From: JAKANM01 sp964356495 | Lineage (GTDB): Bacteria > Patescibacteriota > Patescibacteriia > Magasanikbacterales > GWA2-37-8 | Assembly (NCBI GenBank): GCA_964356495.1 | Contig: CAYHHR010000007.1 | Coordinates: forward strand, 1-31,721 | DNA length: 31,721 nt | Reading direction: 5' to 3' | Part shown: positions 1-8,284 of the stretch, one piece after another | How positions within the stretch are numbered: the stretch's first letter is position 1 | How the letters are laid out: each line of letters opens with the position of its first letter | Notes under the pieces: model-generated | Seen by the model: only the letters and a program-made list of their open reading frames with translations | Told to the model about the DNA's origin: nothing | The model's database searches: none | Position numbers and translations under genes: made by a program

Positions 1-180
1 GAGAAAGGTGAAAAGTGTATGGAGGTTTTGGTTCTAGATCAAAGCTACTATACTCCTTGTAAAGCGATTTACGAGTGTGCTAAACCCTACCTGATGCAAG
101 AGCAGCGTTTCCGCCTCATCGGCGGATTCGAAAAGTTCGCTCGCTGGAAACTGTTGGTAACAGCAGTTCAAGATAAATGA
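1..180 (+). CDS. Hypothetical protein, C-terminal part (partial at window edge)
   Basis: The first reading frame is open from the window edge to a TGA at 178-180, giving 59 residues. An ATG at 19 could instead start a 53-residue protein, but no convincing ribosome-binding site precedes it. I do not recognise the family. The visible end is mixed basic and aromatic with two cysteines (near the middle) and has no signal or membrane segment. A hairpin spacer and a bidirectional terminator follow it, which fits a real gene ending here. It could also be the tail of a longer gene cut by the window. Confidence 0.4.
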   Translation, partial: EKGEKCMEVLVLDQSYYTPCKAIYECAKPYLMQEQRFRLIGGFEKFARWKLLVTAVQDK

Positions 181-182
181 TC

Positions 183-255
183 GTCAGACCACAAATCTAT
201 GCACTAATCAACACAAATTTGTGATAATTCGTGCAAACATTAGTGGTCCACAAAA
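183..255. repeat. AT-rich inverted repeat with GACCAC/GTGGTC ends
   Basis: This spacer holds a long imperfect palindrome: outer arms GACCAC and GTGGTC, middle arms around GCAC and GTGC, and an inner perfect CACAAATTTGTG. It has the same architecture and the same ATTAGTG motif as the inverted repeat at 28962-29026, so both probably belong to one dispersed family. It lies just after the stop of the first gene. Confidence 0.6.
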
Positions 256-275
256 TTCGGCTTATAACTATAAAC

Positions 276-310
276 AAAAAAATCCTTCCCGTTCGCGGGA
301 GGGATTTTTT
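276..310. terminator. Bidirectional rho-independent terminator
   Basis: A perfect stem AAAAATCC-TTCCCG / CGGGA-GGGATTTTT with a TTCG tetraloop has an A-run on one side and a T-run on the other. It lies between the end of the plus-strand gene at 180 and the end of the minus-strand dehydrogenase at 319, so it can serve both convergent transcripts. Confidence 0.85.
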
Positions 311-318
311 GTATTGGA

Positions 319-1353
319 CTATTTAATGCTATTCTGCACTTTTCCTTTCGTGAACGCGATGACATTTTCTACGGTGACGTCGATTATTCGCTGGAGCGCT
401 TCAGTGCTGTTGAAGGCGTTGTGCGGAGTGACGATCGCGTTTGGATGGTCGATAATAATTTCATTCAGCACGGTAGTTTTGAGTTTGCATTTATCTCCGC
501 AGTTGACTACTTGTTCATGGTTTTGGATTAAATTTTCATCCTCGAGAACATCCAGCCCAGCTCCGGCCAACTGATTATTTTCCAGTGCCATGGCCAAAGC
601 TTCCGGTTCGATGAGAGCGCCGCGCGCGGTGTTGATCAGGAACGAACCCTTCTTCATCAGTTTAATATTGTCTTTATTTATGAGATGGAAAGTGGTCGGC
701 AGAAGCGGCGTGTGCAGACTGATGATGTCGCTTTTTTTGAGCAAAGTATTCAGTGGGACGTATTTTACTTTGAATTTTTTTATCAGATCTTTGTTTGGAA
801 ATTTATCATAGGCGATAATGTTTACATCAAAACCGAAAACCATTTTGATGAAATGCGCGCCGATGTGGCCCGTGCCGATAACGCCGACCGTTTTCCCTTG
901 CAAATCTACTCCGCGCAACCCGTGGAAATCATAAACACCTTCCTTGGTTTTTTTTACCGATTGGAAAAGCTTGCGAGTAAGGCCGAGGAGCAATGACATC
1001 GCGTGTTCCGCCACGGTATTTTCTCCGTAGGTCGGTACATTTTCCACGACAATGCCGCGCTTCACGCATTCCTTCAGATCAATATGATCAAAGCCGGTCG
1101 AAAGCGTGGCGACGAGTTTAAGATTCGGCATTTTGTCGAGCACCGCTCTATTTACCGGCGACTCCAGAAAGGTTGCCAAGATTTCAGTGTCGGGGTCGGC
1201 GTTTTCAGGCAGAAGTTTTTCGCTGAATATTTTACATTCGAATTTTTTTCCCGCAGACCGGGATCCCGCTTTGCGGGACATTTTTTCCGCGACGTATAGT
1301 TTCATTTCCGGCCAGATTCCGTAAAAAGTAATGACGGGTTTTTTACTAGGCAT
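319..1353 (-). CDS. D-isomer-specific 2-hydroxyacid dehydrogenase (D-lactate dehydrogenase-like)
   Basis: NAD-dependent reduction of a 2-keto acid such as pyruvate to the D-hydroxy acid is the family role. In fermenting CPR bacteria this would recycle NADH in the cytoplasm. The 344-residue protein has the catalytic domain split around a Rossmann domain: GVIGTGHIG at 157-165 binds NAD, and the catalytic triad residues appear as Arg in NTARG (about 244), Glu in LDVLEDE (about 271) and His in TPHNAF (about 311). Length is normal. Its start lies 6 nt after the ribonuclease J stop, so the two are probably one transcript. Residues 25-36 (SRKAGSRSAGK) come from a GC-rich palindrome at 1250-1277 and look like an in-frame insertion near the N-terminus. 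D-lactate versus another hydroxy acid cannot be decided from sequence. Confidence 0.9.
   Translation of the reverse strand: MPSKKPVITFYGIWPEMKLYVAEKMSRKAGSRSAGKKFECKIFSEKLLPENADPDTEILATFLESPVNRAVLDKMPNLKLVATLSTGFDHIDLKECVKRGIVVENVPTYGENTVAEHAMSLLLGLTRKLFQSVKKTKEGVYDFHGLRGVDLQGKTVGVIGTGHIGAHFIKMVFGFDVNIIAYDKFPNKDLIKKFKVKYVPLNTLLKKSDIISLHTPLLPTTFHLINKDNIKLMKKGSFLINTARGALIEPEALAMALENNQLAGAGLDVLEDENLIQNHEQVVNCGDKCKLKTTVLNEIIIDHPNAIVTPHNAFNSTEALQRIIDVTVENVIAFTKGKVQNSIK
1250..1277. repeat. GC-rich palindrome inside the dehydrogenase gene
   Basis: Arms CCCGC (1250-1254) and GCGGG (1273-1277) enclose an inner perfect CGGGATCCCG (1259-1268). It is read in frame on the minus strand as part of SRKAGSRSAGK in the dehydrogenase. 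It belongs with the other coding palindromes in this window by position and GC-rich design, not by identical sequence. Confidence 0.65.
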
Positions 1354-1359
1354 ATAATT

Positions 1360-3276
1360 TTATACCTGAATCACGACCGGGAGGATCATTGGCCGTTTCT
1401 CGGTTTTGGTGAATAAAAATTGACCGACGTAATCGCGAATTTTATTCCTGATGTAGTTGGTGTCGGCCCAGGACAGCGGATCGGATTCGATGACAAGTTT
1501 TTTAACGCGATGGCGCAGATCTTCGATCAGCTCCTTGTGGGATTTCAGGAACACGAAGCCGCTGGAAATGATATCTGGATTTTGAATAAGTTTGCCAGTC
1601 TTGCTATCGATGGTAGCGATCACCACGACCATGCCGTCCTCAGCGAGCACTTGGCGGTCGCGCAGGACGACGTTGGTTTCATCGCTGACGCCGAGGCCGT
1701 CGACGAAGACGTAGTCAGAAGGAATTTTCATTTTGGTAAGCGTACCGACGCCGTTTTCGAATTCCATCACTTGGCCATTGTCAGCAATGAAAACATTTTC
1801 TTTCGGGAAACCCATGCTGGTGGCAATGCGGCCGTTGTAGCGCAGGAGGAAGTGGTTGCCGTGGATTGGCACGAAATATTTTGGATTCATGAGACGGAGC
1901 ATCAGTTTGACGTCTTCTGCCTTCGCGTGTCCGCCGGCGTGCACATCCATCATTTCATAATGGATAACCTCCGCGCCTTTTCGGAACAGTGTATCTTTGA
2001 GGCGCTGGACCGTGCGTTCGTTGCCCGGGATAACTGAAGACGAGAAGACCACGGTATCGCCTTCCATCAGCTTAACTTCACGATGTTCGCCGTTGGCAAT
2101 CCGCATCAGGGTGGCATTCTTTTCGCCTTGCGCGCCGGTACAGATAATTACCACTTTATTATTTGGATAATTATCGATATTTTTGAGATCAACGATGGTT
2201 TTCGGATTGAACTTCATATAGCCGAGCTCCTTCGCGATTTCCACATTGCTCTTCATGCTGAAGCCGCCGAGCGCGACTACTTTGCCAAGTTTTTCCGACA
2301 TTTCGATCATCTGCTTGACGCGTGAAAGCAGAGAAGAGAAAGTGCCGATGATGATGCGGCCCGGCACCTTGGAAATCAAATCCTCGAGATTTACGCCGAT
2401 GGTAGATTCGGAAATCTGGTGGCCAGGCTGACTGGCGTTGGTGGAGTCGGAGAGCAGAGCGAGCACGCCTTCACTGCCGATTTTCGCAATTTTTTGGAGG
2501 TCGGCCGGGGCTTCGCCGACCGGTGAGTAGTCGAATTTCCAATCGCCAGTATGGATAATAACGCCTTCCGGAGTACGGATGATAACACCCATCGCGTCCG
2601 GAATATTGTGATTCAAGTGGAAAAATTCCAAGCTAAATTTGCCAAGCTGGAGTTTGTCGTTCATGGTGACGTTGTGGAGGTTCAGCGGGCGGAGACCTTT
2701 GTAATCCTCCTGGCGTTTTTTGATGATAGCCACCGTGATTGGCAGTCCGTAAATTGGCGGATAGCCGAGATCGGGGATAAGGTGCGGGATGCCGCCGATG
2801 TGGTCGTAGTGACCGTGAGTGATGATGACGCCGCGGATGTTTTTTTCCTTGCCTTTGAGGTATCCCATGTTTGGGATGATGTAGTCGATGCCGGGCATGT
2901 CTTCTTCTGGAAATTGAAGACCTAGGTCAATAAGGATAATGTCATTACCGTATTCGATGAGCGTGCAGTTGCGGCCGATTTCCTCGAGGCCGCCGATAAC
3001 TACGACGCGGACTTTTTGTTTGCCGTCAGGCAGATTCACCGGACCGTAGCCTGGCGCCGGATCTTTCAGGTTTTTGTAGTTGACGGTTGGCGTTGCTGGC
3101 CGATCGACTGGCTTGCCGGTTTGATAAACGCGCCGGCGACCGGCGAAAGGCCGCGGAGTTCTGCTTCCGCCAGAGCCTGTCTGCCGAAGAGGCAGGGCGG
3201 ACAACGGAGGCGAGAGAACAGTGCCGCCCGTCTTGGATGGGAGCACCATGCTTTCTGATTTAGAGTTTGGTACCAT
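1360..3276 (-). CDS. rnj: Ribonuclease J
   Basis: RNase J is a zinc-dependent metallo-beta-lactamase/beta-CASP ribonuclease with 5'-to-3' exo- and endonuclease activity in mRNA turnover and rRNA maturation. The conserved core starts near residue 88. The metal-binding HGHYDH motif is at 154-159, HTGDWKFD follows, and the beta-CASP and C-terminal domains run to residue 638. The first 85 or so residues are a basic, proline/glycine-rich extension, and part of it is encoded by a palindrome at 3166-3201. The upstream ATG (3276) was kept because the frame is open, but no Shine-Dalgarno site supports it; an ATG 9 codons later is also possible. It precedes the dehydrogenase by 6 nt and follows tRNA-Leu on the same strand. 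Confidence 0.95.
   Translation of the reverse strand: MVPNSKSESMVLPSKTGGTVLSPPLSALPLRQTGSGGSRTPRPFAGRRRVYQTGKPVDRPATPTVNYKNLKDPAPGYGPVNLPDGKQKVRVVVIGGLEEIGRNCTLIEYGNDIILIDLGLQFPEEDMPGIDYIIPNMGYLKGKEKNIRGVIITHGHYDHIGGIPHLIPDLGYPPIYGLPITVAIIKKRQEDYKGLRPLNLHNVTMNDKLQLGKFSLEFFHLNHNIPDAMGVIIRTPEGVIIHTGDWKFDYSPVGEAPADLQKIAKIGSEGVLALLSDSTNASQPGHQISESTIGVNLEDLISKVPGRIIIGTFSSLLSRVKQMIEMSEKLGKVVALGGFSMKSNVEIAKELGYMKFNPKTIVDLKNIDNYPNNKVVIICTGAQGEKNATLMRIANGEHREVKLMEGDTVVFSSSVIPGNERTVQRLKDTLFRKGAEVIHYEMMDVHAGGHAKAEDVKLMLRLMNPKYFVPIHGNHFLLRYNGRIATSMGFPKENVFIADNGQVMEFENGVGTLTKMKIPSDYVFVDGLGVSDETNVVLRDRQVLAEDGMVVVIATIDSKTGKLIQNPDIISSGFVFLKSHKELIEDLRHRVKKLVIESDPLSWADTNYIRNKIRDYVGQFLFTKTEKRPMILPVVIQV
3166..3201. 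repeat. GC-rich palindrome inside the RNase J N-terminal extension
   Basis: TCCGCC and GGCGGA form the outer arms, with CCTG..TGCC / GGCAGG inside. The hexamer pair TCCGCC/GGCGGA is shared with the palindrome in the L19 gene at 16867-16883. It encodes part of the low-complexity N-terminal extension of RNase J. Confidence 0.6.
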
Positions 3277-3339
3277 ATTTGAATTAAGAAGATGAATAAA
3301 TAAAAAAATTATAAATATTGGTAAGACTGAGTTCGTAGT

Positions 3340-3377
3340 GTCACGCTCAGCGTGACATAAACGACGCTCAGCGTCGT
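3340..3377. repeat. Two tandem GCTCAGC-centred hairpins
   Basis: Two short perfect hairpins lie side by side: GTCACGC-TCA-GCGTGAC (3340-3356) and ACGACGC-TCA-GCGTCGT (3361-3377). The stems differ but the loop and flanking GC/GC are the same, so the pairing is conserved while the sequence is not. They sit directly after the 3' end of tRNA-Leu on the minus strand and may help end or process that transcript; there is no T-run. Confidence 0.55.
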
Positions 3378-3458
3378 GCGGACGGAGGGACTCGAACCCT
3401 CAAGGATTGCTCCATACGCTTCTGAGACGTACGCGTATACCAGTTCCGCCACGTCCGC
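3377..3458 (-). tRNA. tRNA-Leu (anticodon CAG)
   Basis: The minus strand folds as a class II tRNA: 7-bp acceptor GCGGACG/CGTCCGC, anticodon stem-loop TACGT-CTCAGAA-GCGTA with anticodon CAG, a long variable arm and a T-arm containing GGTTCGAGTCC. It decodes CUG. The discriminator is A at 3377 and CCA is not encoded, so CCA must be added enzymatically. It lies upstream of RNase J on the same strand. Confidence 0.95.
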
Positions 3459-3464
3459 AATTGA

Positions 3465-3538
3465 AAGTCCATCAAGTCCATAACGTCCATAAAGTCTATC
3501 AAGTCGTGAACGTGTGACTTTACGGACTTTAAGGACTA
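3465..3538. repeat. 9-bp tandem repeat facing an inverted copy
   Basis: Four and a half units of a 9-mer of type AAGTCCATC run from 3465 to 3505. After a 10-nt spacer, about two and a half units of the same 9-mer appear in inverted orientation (about 3516-3538). The block could fold as a slipped hairpin and lies in the space between the substrate-binding protein gene and tRNA-Leu, where it may act as a terminator for the former. It is too short and has no spacers, so it is not a CRISPR. Confidence 0.65.
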
Positions 3539-3542
3539 TTTA

Positions 3543-5444
3543 CTACTTCCACTTAAGTTTTGTTTTTATATACCAGTTTGATAATTTTGAGTAACGATCG
3601 GCGGGGAATTTGATAGCCCCGAATGTTACGCCCTTTATTTCTTTGTTGATGGCCATGGTATGAATTGGGGAGTAGAGAAATACCGCCGGCACGCTATCAA
3701 CTAAGATATTTTGAAATTTTTTATATAGTTCTTTTCTGGCCGCGTTGTCGGCCGCGGCGCGGCCATCTTCGAGCAGTTTATCGGCAGCGCGATCGCTGAA
3801 GCCGGCTAGATTCAGACCCGGGAATTCAATCTGTGATGAATGCCAGAAAGGAAACGGATCAGGATCGCCACCGACAATTTCGCTATAGAGCAGGACATCA
3901 TAGGCGCGATCTTTTATCGACTCGCGCGCGAGCTGTCCGGTCGCGACTCTTTCCACTGAGGTTTTCACTCCGATCGTCTCCCACATTAACGCAATCTGCT
4001 CCGCCACCCGGCCATACTCCTCGGTGTCGGCAGTGGTGATGGTAATCTGCAGGATGTTATTTTCTTTGTCCTTGCGATAGAACAACTGGGCCGGGTCCAT
4101 CTCCGAGCGGATGGCATTTTTGATATTTTTATCATCAGCGGCGCTCAGCGTCGAACTGCTGTTTTTTTGCGTTTCCTTGATCAGCGCGTCGCGGCGGAGG
4201 TTGAAATATTCTTCCGGAGCGATACGCGTCCATTTTTTGTCGAGCAGCGCCATCGCATCGTTGACGTTTGTTTCGATTCGTTTAGTATTTTCATCGTATC
4301 CCAGGCTGCCTTCCGGAAACGGCGAACTGATCGGCTTCGCGAGGCCGTCGAGCGCCTTCGAAATTATCGTATTTTTATCGATCGCCTTTGTGAGCGCCAG
4401 TCGGACATCGTCATTTTTTAGACTAGGCTGGTATGCGCTATTGAAAAATAGCGCGGTATATTCCGGTAATTGCAACTGATAAAAGTTTATATATTTATTA
4501 TTCAGGCGAGCGGTCGAATCTTTTGGCAGAAATGAAATTGCGTCAATGCTCTGGCTGCGTAAAGCTTCGAGCGCGCTTCCGTATTCGTCAAAAAATTTAA
4601 AACGCAGTGCTTGAAAGAGCGGCTTTTCACCGAAATATCGGTTGCTCCGGCTGAGGGTAAGGCTATCAATTCGACCGGTTGAGTCTTTTACCAACTTCAT
4701 GAACTGCCAGGGTCCGGCGCCGATTGGTTGCAAATTGTTTTTTGATAAGTGCAGGCCTTCCGGACCGGATTCGCTCCAAATATGTTCAGGCAAGATCCCG
4801 ACCGTTAGCGTTCCGAGGAAAGGAGCAAAAGGCGCCTTCAAGGTGAAGCGCACTTCGTAATCATTCACCCGTGCCATCGTTACTCCTTGAAATGCTTGGA
4901 GGAGCGGACTGGCAACTTTTGGATTTTGGATCAGATCGATGGTGTACATTACATCATTCGCGGTCAAGGGTTCGCCGTCCGCAAAACGGATATTTCGCCT
5001 GATTTTTATATCGTAGCTTTTGGTGTCGGTGCTGATCGAAAAGCTCTCCGCGAGATCGGGCACGGTATTTCCTTCCTGATCATACCGGAACAGTCCGGCG
5101 TAAATCAGGGAAGAAATATCATTATTGACATCGCTCGCGCTAGCAAAGACCGGATTCAAGAATTTTGGTTGTCCGATCATCGCTTCGCTGTATTCCCCGC
5201 CCGCGTTGGGGATCATCATCAGGTGATTTATTAAAAATAATCCGGCTAGAGCGAAAACGCTGATGGTGGCGGCGGCGAAACAGGCGGTGAAAAAAATTTT
5301 TTCTTTTTTTGATAAAAAATGAAACAGATACTTAGCTTGCGCCAAGGCTGGAACGCTGTGCGTTTGGTTTTTTTTGACGAGCTGGTAGTCGAGATTGTTC
5401 AGAGCTCGCGGTTTATTTTTCTGAGAAAAGAAAAGCCTGGACAT
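3543..5444 (-). CDS. Membrane-anchored ABC-type peptide-binding protein (SBP family 5)
   Basis: Family 5 solute-binding proteins capture oligopeptides, nickel complexes or similar ligands outside the membrane and hand them to an ABC permease. This 633-residue protein has a basic cytoplasmic N-terminus, one hydrophobic helix at about 50-73, and then the typical family 5 body: LNPVFASASDVNND near 96, the RFADGEPLTANDVMYTIDLI segment, and IGAGPWQFMKL. There is no lipobox, so it is probably held by the uncleaved helix, as often seen in CPR proteins of this type. No permease or ATPase genes are adjacent, so the transporter partner is unknown. It lies 34 nt downstream of secG on the same strand and is probably co-transcribed with it. 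Confidence 0.9.
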   Translation of the reverse strand: MSRLFFSQKNKPRALNNLDYQLVKKNQTHSVPALAQAKYLFHFLSKKEKIFFTACFAAATISVFALAGLFLINHLMMIPNAGGEYSEAMIGQPKFLNPVFASASDVNNDISSLIYAGLFRYDQEGNTVPDLAESFSISTDTKSYDIKIRRNIRFADGEPLTANDVMYTIDLIQNPKVASPLLQAFQGVTMARVNDYEVRFTLKAPFAPFLGTLTVGILPEHIWSESGPEGLHLSKNNLQPIGAGPWQFMKLVKDSTGRIDSLTLSRSNRYFGEKPLFQALRFKFFDEYGSALEALRSQSIDAISFLPKDSTARLNNKYINFYQLQLPEYTALFFNSAYQPSLKNDDVRLALTKAIDKNTIISKALDGLAKPISSPFPEGSLGYDENTKRIETNVNDAMALLDKKWTRIAPEEYFNLRRDALIKETQKNSSSTLSAADDKNIKNAIRSEMDPAQLFYRKDKENNILQITITTADTEEYGRVAEQIALMWETIGVKTSVERVATGQLARESIKDRAYDVLLYSEIVGGDPDPFPFWHSSQIEFPGLNLAGFSDRAADKLLEDGRAAADNAARKELYKKFQNILVDSVPAVFLYSPIHTMAINKEIKGVTFGAIKFPADRYSKLSNWYIKTKLKWK

Positions 5445-5478
5445 GAAGACGATTATTAAACCTTAATCCTGATGGGGA

Positions 5479-5694
5479 TTATATCAGCCGAAGAAGCGCC
5501 ACTCCAAAGTAAATTAGCGCGAGGGCGATAGTTCCCCAATGAAGAATTTTATCAACGCCGCGTTTCGTGCTGTAGACATTGCTTGAACCGCCGAAAACGC
5601 CGGACAGTCCCGAACCTTTCTGTTGCAATAGGATTACCGCGATCATCAAAATTGACAGGACAACTTGAATACTATTATAGATGGTTTCTTTCAC
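5479..5694 (-). CDS. secG: Protein-export membrane protein SecG
   Basis: SecG is the small auxiliary subunit of the SecYEG translocon. The 71-residue protein has the family pattern: helix 1 (VVLSILMIAVILL), the conserved QQKGSGLSGVFGGSS linker, and helix 2 (ILHWGTIALALIYFGVALL). I chose the GTG at 5694 because family homology starts there and a perfect promoter lies about 30 nt upstream; the frame stays open much further upstream, but that part is not SecG-like and crosses the promoter. The binding-protein gene follows after 34 nt. Confidence 0.92.
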   Translation of the reverse strand: MKETIYNSIQVVLSILMIAVILLQQKGSGLSGVFGGSSNVYSTKRGVDKILHWGTIALALIYFGVALLRLI

Positions 5695-5725
5695 AGAGGC
5701 AATATAGAAGTAATTAAGCAAAAAT

Positions 5726-5754
5726 AGTATAGCAGGGACGCGAACGATTGTCAA
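5726..5754 (-). promoter_or_regulatory. Sigma70-type promoter of secG
   Basis: On the minus strand TTGACA (5754-5749) and TATACT (5731-5726) are separated by exactly 17 nt. Transcription would start near 5719, about 25 nt before the GTG of secG. Confidence 0.85.
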
Positions 5755-5787
5755 TATGTGGGAATTGGGGTAAAATTGGGGAGTAAT

Positions 5788-6472
5788 ATGGAAGAAAACT
5801 TTATACAAAAATCTACGCACTTGCGCCCAGCCCGGATCGGGCTTAGTTTTCTCATTCTGGTCATTGGGATTTTGGTATTGGGATTTCTTGGAATGGTGTC
5901 TTGGTATTGGTGGCAGATCAAGCAGGGGACGGCGGTCGCCCCGGCAAATTTCTCTTTTAGCGCCAGGGGGCCGGTGAAGAGCGGCTCGGTTGATAGAAAT
6001 AAAATCGAATCCGGGCTTAATCCTTTTTTGATCCGGTCGAGCGGTCCGATAACGATCGTTGAATTTATGGATTATAAATGTCCATTTTCGAAAACAGCCG
6101 CCCCAATTATGGATCAAATTGTCGCGAAGTACGGATCAAAAGTCAATATAATTGTTAGAAATTTCCCCGGTGAATCGATATATCCAGGATCCAGGGAACT
6201 TTCCAAGTTCGCCTATTGCGCTTTCAAACAGAATCGTTTTCTCAAAGTCTATGATTATTTATTTGAACATCAGCAAGAAATTAGCCAGCCATTGACCGAT
6301 GACCTGTACAGCAGCCTGACCCAAAATTTGGATTTGCGAAAAGCCGAGCTGGCAACGTGCGTCAACGATCCGGCGACAGAGGAAAAGATTAATAATGATT
6401 TGTACGTGGGGGTTGACGCGGGCGTTCGCGGCACGCCGACTTTCTTTGTAAACGGACAGAAATTTGAAGGAA
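5788..6472 (+). CDS. Membrane-anchored DsbA-like thiol-disulfide protein (3' end lost in gap)
   Basis: This is a thioredoxin-fold protein of the DsbA/Thioredoxin_4 type, expected to exchange disulfides outside the membrane. A hydrophobic helix at about 17-41 anchors it. The fold starts near residue 87 (ITIVEFMDYKCPFSK) and the cis-proline loop is RGTPTFFVNG. The active site is C98-P-F-S101, so the second cysteine usual for CPxC oxidoreductases is a serine. That suggests an isomerase, reductase or monothiol role, but other cysteines (in FAYCAF and LATCVND) could take part. The start at 5788 has a GGGGAG ribosome-binding site. The sequence enters the 100-N gap about 20 residues before the usual end. 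The next gene encodes a cysteine-rich secreted protein, a plausible substrate. Confidence 0.85.
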
Positions 6473-6572
6473 NNNNNNNNNNNNNNNNNNNNNNNNNNNN
6501 NNNNNNNNNNNNNNNNNNNNNNNNNNNNNNNNNNNNNNNNNNNNNNNNNNNNNNNNNNNNNNNNNNNNNNNN
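6473..6572. other. Scaffold gap of 100 Ns
   Basis: Exactly 100 consecutive N characters separate two contigs. The round number suggests an arbitrary gap length. The end of the DsbA-like gene and the upstream signals of the next gene are missing, and adjacency of the two sides depends on scaffolding. Confidence 0.98.
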
Positions 6573-6580
6573 TTTGTGCT

Positions 6581-8140
6581 ATGTTACGTAAAATTTTCGT
6601 TATTGGCTTAGTCGCGCTGAATTTTGGTTTTTTGACGCCGGCCTTGGCAGAGGACACAACGGCTAATTTAACGGTTGCCAAAGAGTTCAATCCGTTATGT
6701 TGGCAAAGGAAGGAGTGCGAGGCCAAACGGACGGAATTAAACGGCAATAAACCCCCGGCTGGGAAAGGATTTATTGATACATCGGAAGCGGGGATTTGCG
6801 CCGTGAAAGGCGCGACAGAGGAAGAAGACTGGGGCAGATGCCTGCCGTCCAATGTCGCCGTAACGGAAATCGCTTTTGGAGGAAAAAGAGAGTTTTCGGA
6901 TATGGGCGCGTTCCTTACCAATGGTTATAAATTGGCGCTTTCGATCGCGTCGATCCTCGCCGCCATCATGATCGTCGTGGCCGGTTTTCAGTGGACTGCC
7001 TCGGGAGGGAATGCCAGTATCATTACTAGCGCGAAGAGTCGGATCGCCGGAGCGATCATTGGTCTTTTTATCGCTTACACTTCGTATTTTATTCTGTACA
7101 CGATCAATCCGAATCTGGTGAATTTGCATCTGCCCCAGGCCTGGCTCCTTCGTCCCCAGGCGCTCATGCCGAAATTTTGCAACGCGATCCCGATGCCGAC
7201 GGATCCGACCGTTAGAATGTTCCACCTGGTATTTACGAATACCGATCAAACTAGCGTGGTTCCAACTGAGAAGTCGGTTAATTACGAGATGTCATATGCC
7301 GACGTTTTTCTTGGACTAATCGCCAGCAGCACCAAAGGCGACGGCGAAGGAGGAACTGTTGGAAAGAATTGCGGGTATCGGTTTTTATCAAAAGAAAGCG
7401 GGAATTTCGCGTGTTTTGGGGATGGGTGTCCGGAGAATAACATCTGCGCGAATATAAATATAAACCAGACTTCGGACACTTCTTATCATTGTGTAGCGGC
7501 GTCGGTGGTGGGTACAGTGGTCGGAAGTTACCTCATACCACCAATATGCGGGCTAAAGTCCGGTTATAAATACGGAACTATTTCAGGAGTTTTATCGGGA
7601 AGTATTGTAGCAAGTATTGTGGGAAGTATTCAAAGTAATTCATGGCTTAGTACAGGAGATACATTAGTTTCAACAGTTTCCAATGGTGATACCGGAATTT
7701 ATCGGGTCTGCAAGGTAAACGGGGGTAACATCGGTCTTGAAGAAATTGTGACGGGTGGTGACAGAAGTGAAGATGAGCAGAAACGGATTACCTATTTTGC
7801 AATCAAGTCGATTAGTTCGGATGGCCTGTCTGAAGTATGTTCCAGCGGTGGAGAATTCGTTGGTTATGGCGTCGGGTTACAATTAAATGCTAATTGTTGG
7901 CTTAGCCAGAGTCATTTAGTTGATAGAAATGGCGAGGAGGTTGGTTTTTTTGGGGATGTTGTATCTGCACGTGGAACAGTTTTTGACGAAAATGGCATGG
8001 AAAGGGAGTCCTCGGAGACGATGTTGGGGATTCCAAAGCCGGTAGGAAATATTACTAAAGATAGATTTTTTTCAAGGGATGAAATATTGGCAGGCCAAAG
8101 AATAAATGTTGATGTAGCTAATTTATTACAAGAGAAATAG
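6581..8140 (+). CDS. Secreted TrbC/VirB2-like two-helix protein with long cysteine-rich C-terminus
   Basis: The 519-residue frame starts 9 nt after the gap with a clear signal peptide (residues 1-23, cleavage after LTPALA). A four-cysteine segment follows (C40, C46, C73, C87), then two helices at about 116-138 and 156-175 with the TrbC/VirB2-like pattern GFQWTASGGN...KSRIAGAIIGLFIAYTSYFIL. Short proteins of this kind are common in CPR genomes. Here an unrecognised region of more than 300 residues with about ten cysteines is added. Its later part is richer in A/T and contains a 12-nt tandem repeat (about 7598-7636) encoding GSIVASIVGSI. If residues before helix 1 and after helix 2 are outside, the disulfides would form there, which suits the neighbouring DsbA-like gene. 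Function is unknown; a surface or secretion-apparatus component is inference. Confidence 0.75.
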   Translation: MLRKIFVIGLVALNFGFLTPALAEDTTANLTVAKEFNPLCWQRKECEAKRTELNGNKPPAGKGFIDTSEAGICAVKGATEEEDWGRCLPSNVAVTEIAFGGKREFSDMGAFLTNGYKLALSIASILAAIMIVVAGFQWTASGGNASIITSAKSRIAGAIIGLFIAYTSYFILYTINPNLVNLHLPQAWLLRPQALMPKFCNAIPMPTDPTVRMFHLVFTNTDQTSVVPTEKSVNYEMSYADVFLGLIASSTKGDGEGGTVGKNCGYRFLSKESGNFACFGDGCPENNICANININQTSDTSYHCVAASVVGTVVGSYLIPPICGLKSGYKYGTISGVLSGSIVASIVGSIQSNSWLSTGDTLVSTVSNGDTGIYRVCKVNGGNIGLEEIVTGGDRSEDEQKRITYFAIKSISSDGLSEVCSSGGEFVGYGVGLQLNANCWLSQSHLVDRNGEEVGFFGDVVSARGTVFDENGMERESSETMLGIPKPVGNITKDRFFSRDEILAGQRINVDVANLLQEK

Positions 8141-8150
8141 TTGGTATTTT

Positions 8151-8225
8151 ATGCATTCAAAGTTAGTAATCAAGGGAGCAAGGGTCCACAATCTCAAAAA
8201 CATCAGTCTTGAAATTGTTGTTTAA
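8151..8225 (+). pseudogene. Orphaned uvrA start (22 codons) followed by a stop
   Basis: ATG at 8151 opens a frame whose first 22 codons encode exactly the first 22 residues of the intact UvrA that starts at 9752. Two further codons and a TAA (8223-8225) follow. The two DNA copies differ at 14 of 66 positions in 12 codons, all synonymous. This looks like the old native start of uvrA, cut off when a segment carrying the ATPase gene and another uvrA start was inserted. It begins 10 nt after the stop of the upstream gene, a natural operon spacing. Confidence 0.85.
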
Positions 8226-8269
8226 ATGTATAGCGGCACCATACACTTTAAGGGTAAAATGCTATAGCT

Positions 8270-8284
8270 GTCATTGACAATGAA
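8270..8284. promoter_or_regulatory. Candidate operator 1 overlapping the -35 box
   Basis: GTCATTG-A-CAATGAA is a 15-bp palindrome with one mismatch at the end. It overlaps the TTGACA box of the ATPase promoter and matches the design of the second site 33 bp downstream (centre to centre). Confidence 0.6.

Noticed and set aside
1420..2037. A 205-codon plus-strand open frame opposite ribonuclease J
   Set aside because: It mirrors the conserved RNase J codons and has no family features, start signal or independent support.
3465..3505. A CRISPR or iteron-type origin
   Set aside because: Units are only 9 bp with no spacers, and no replication gene is near.
5695..6117. A long N-terminal extension of SecG
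   Set aside because: The extra residues do not belong to the family, overlap the divergent DsbA-like gene, and cross the perfect secG promoter.
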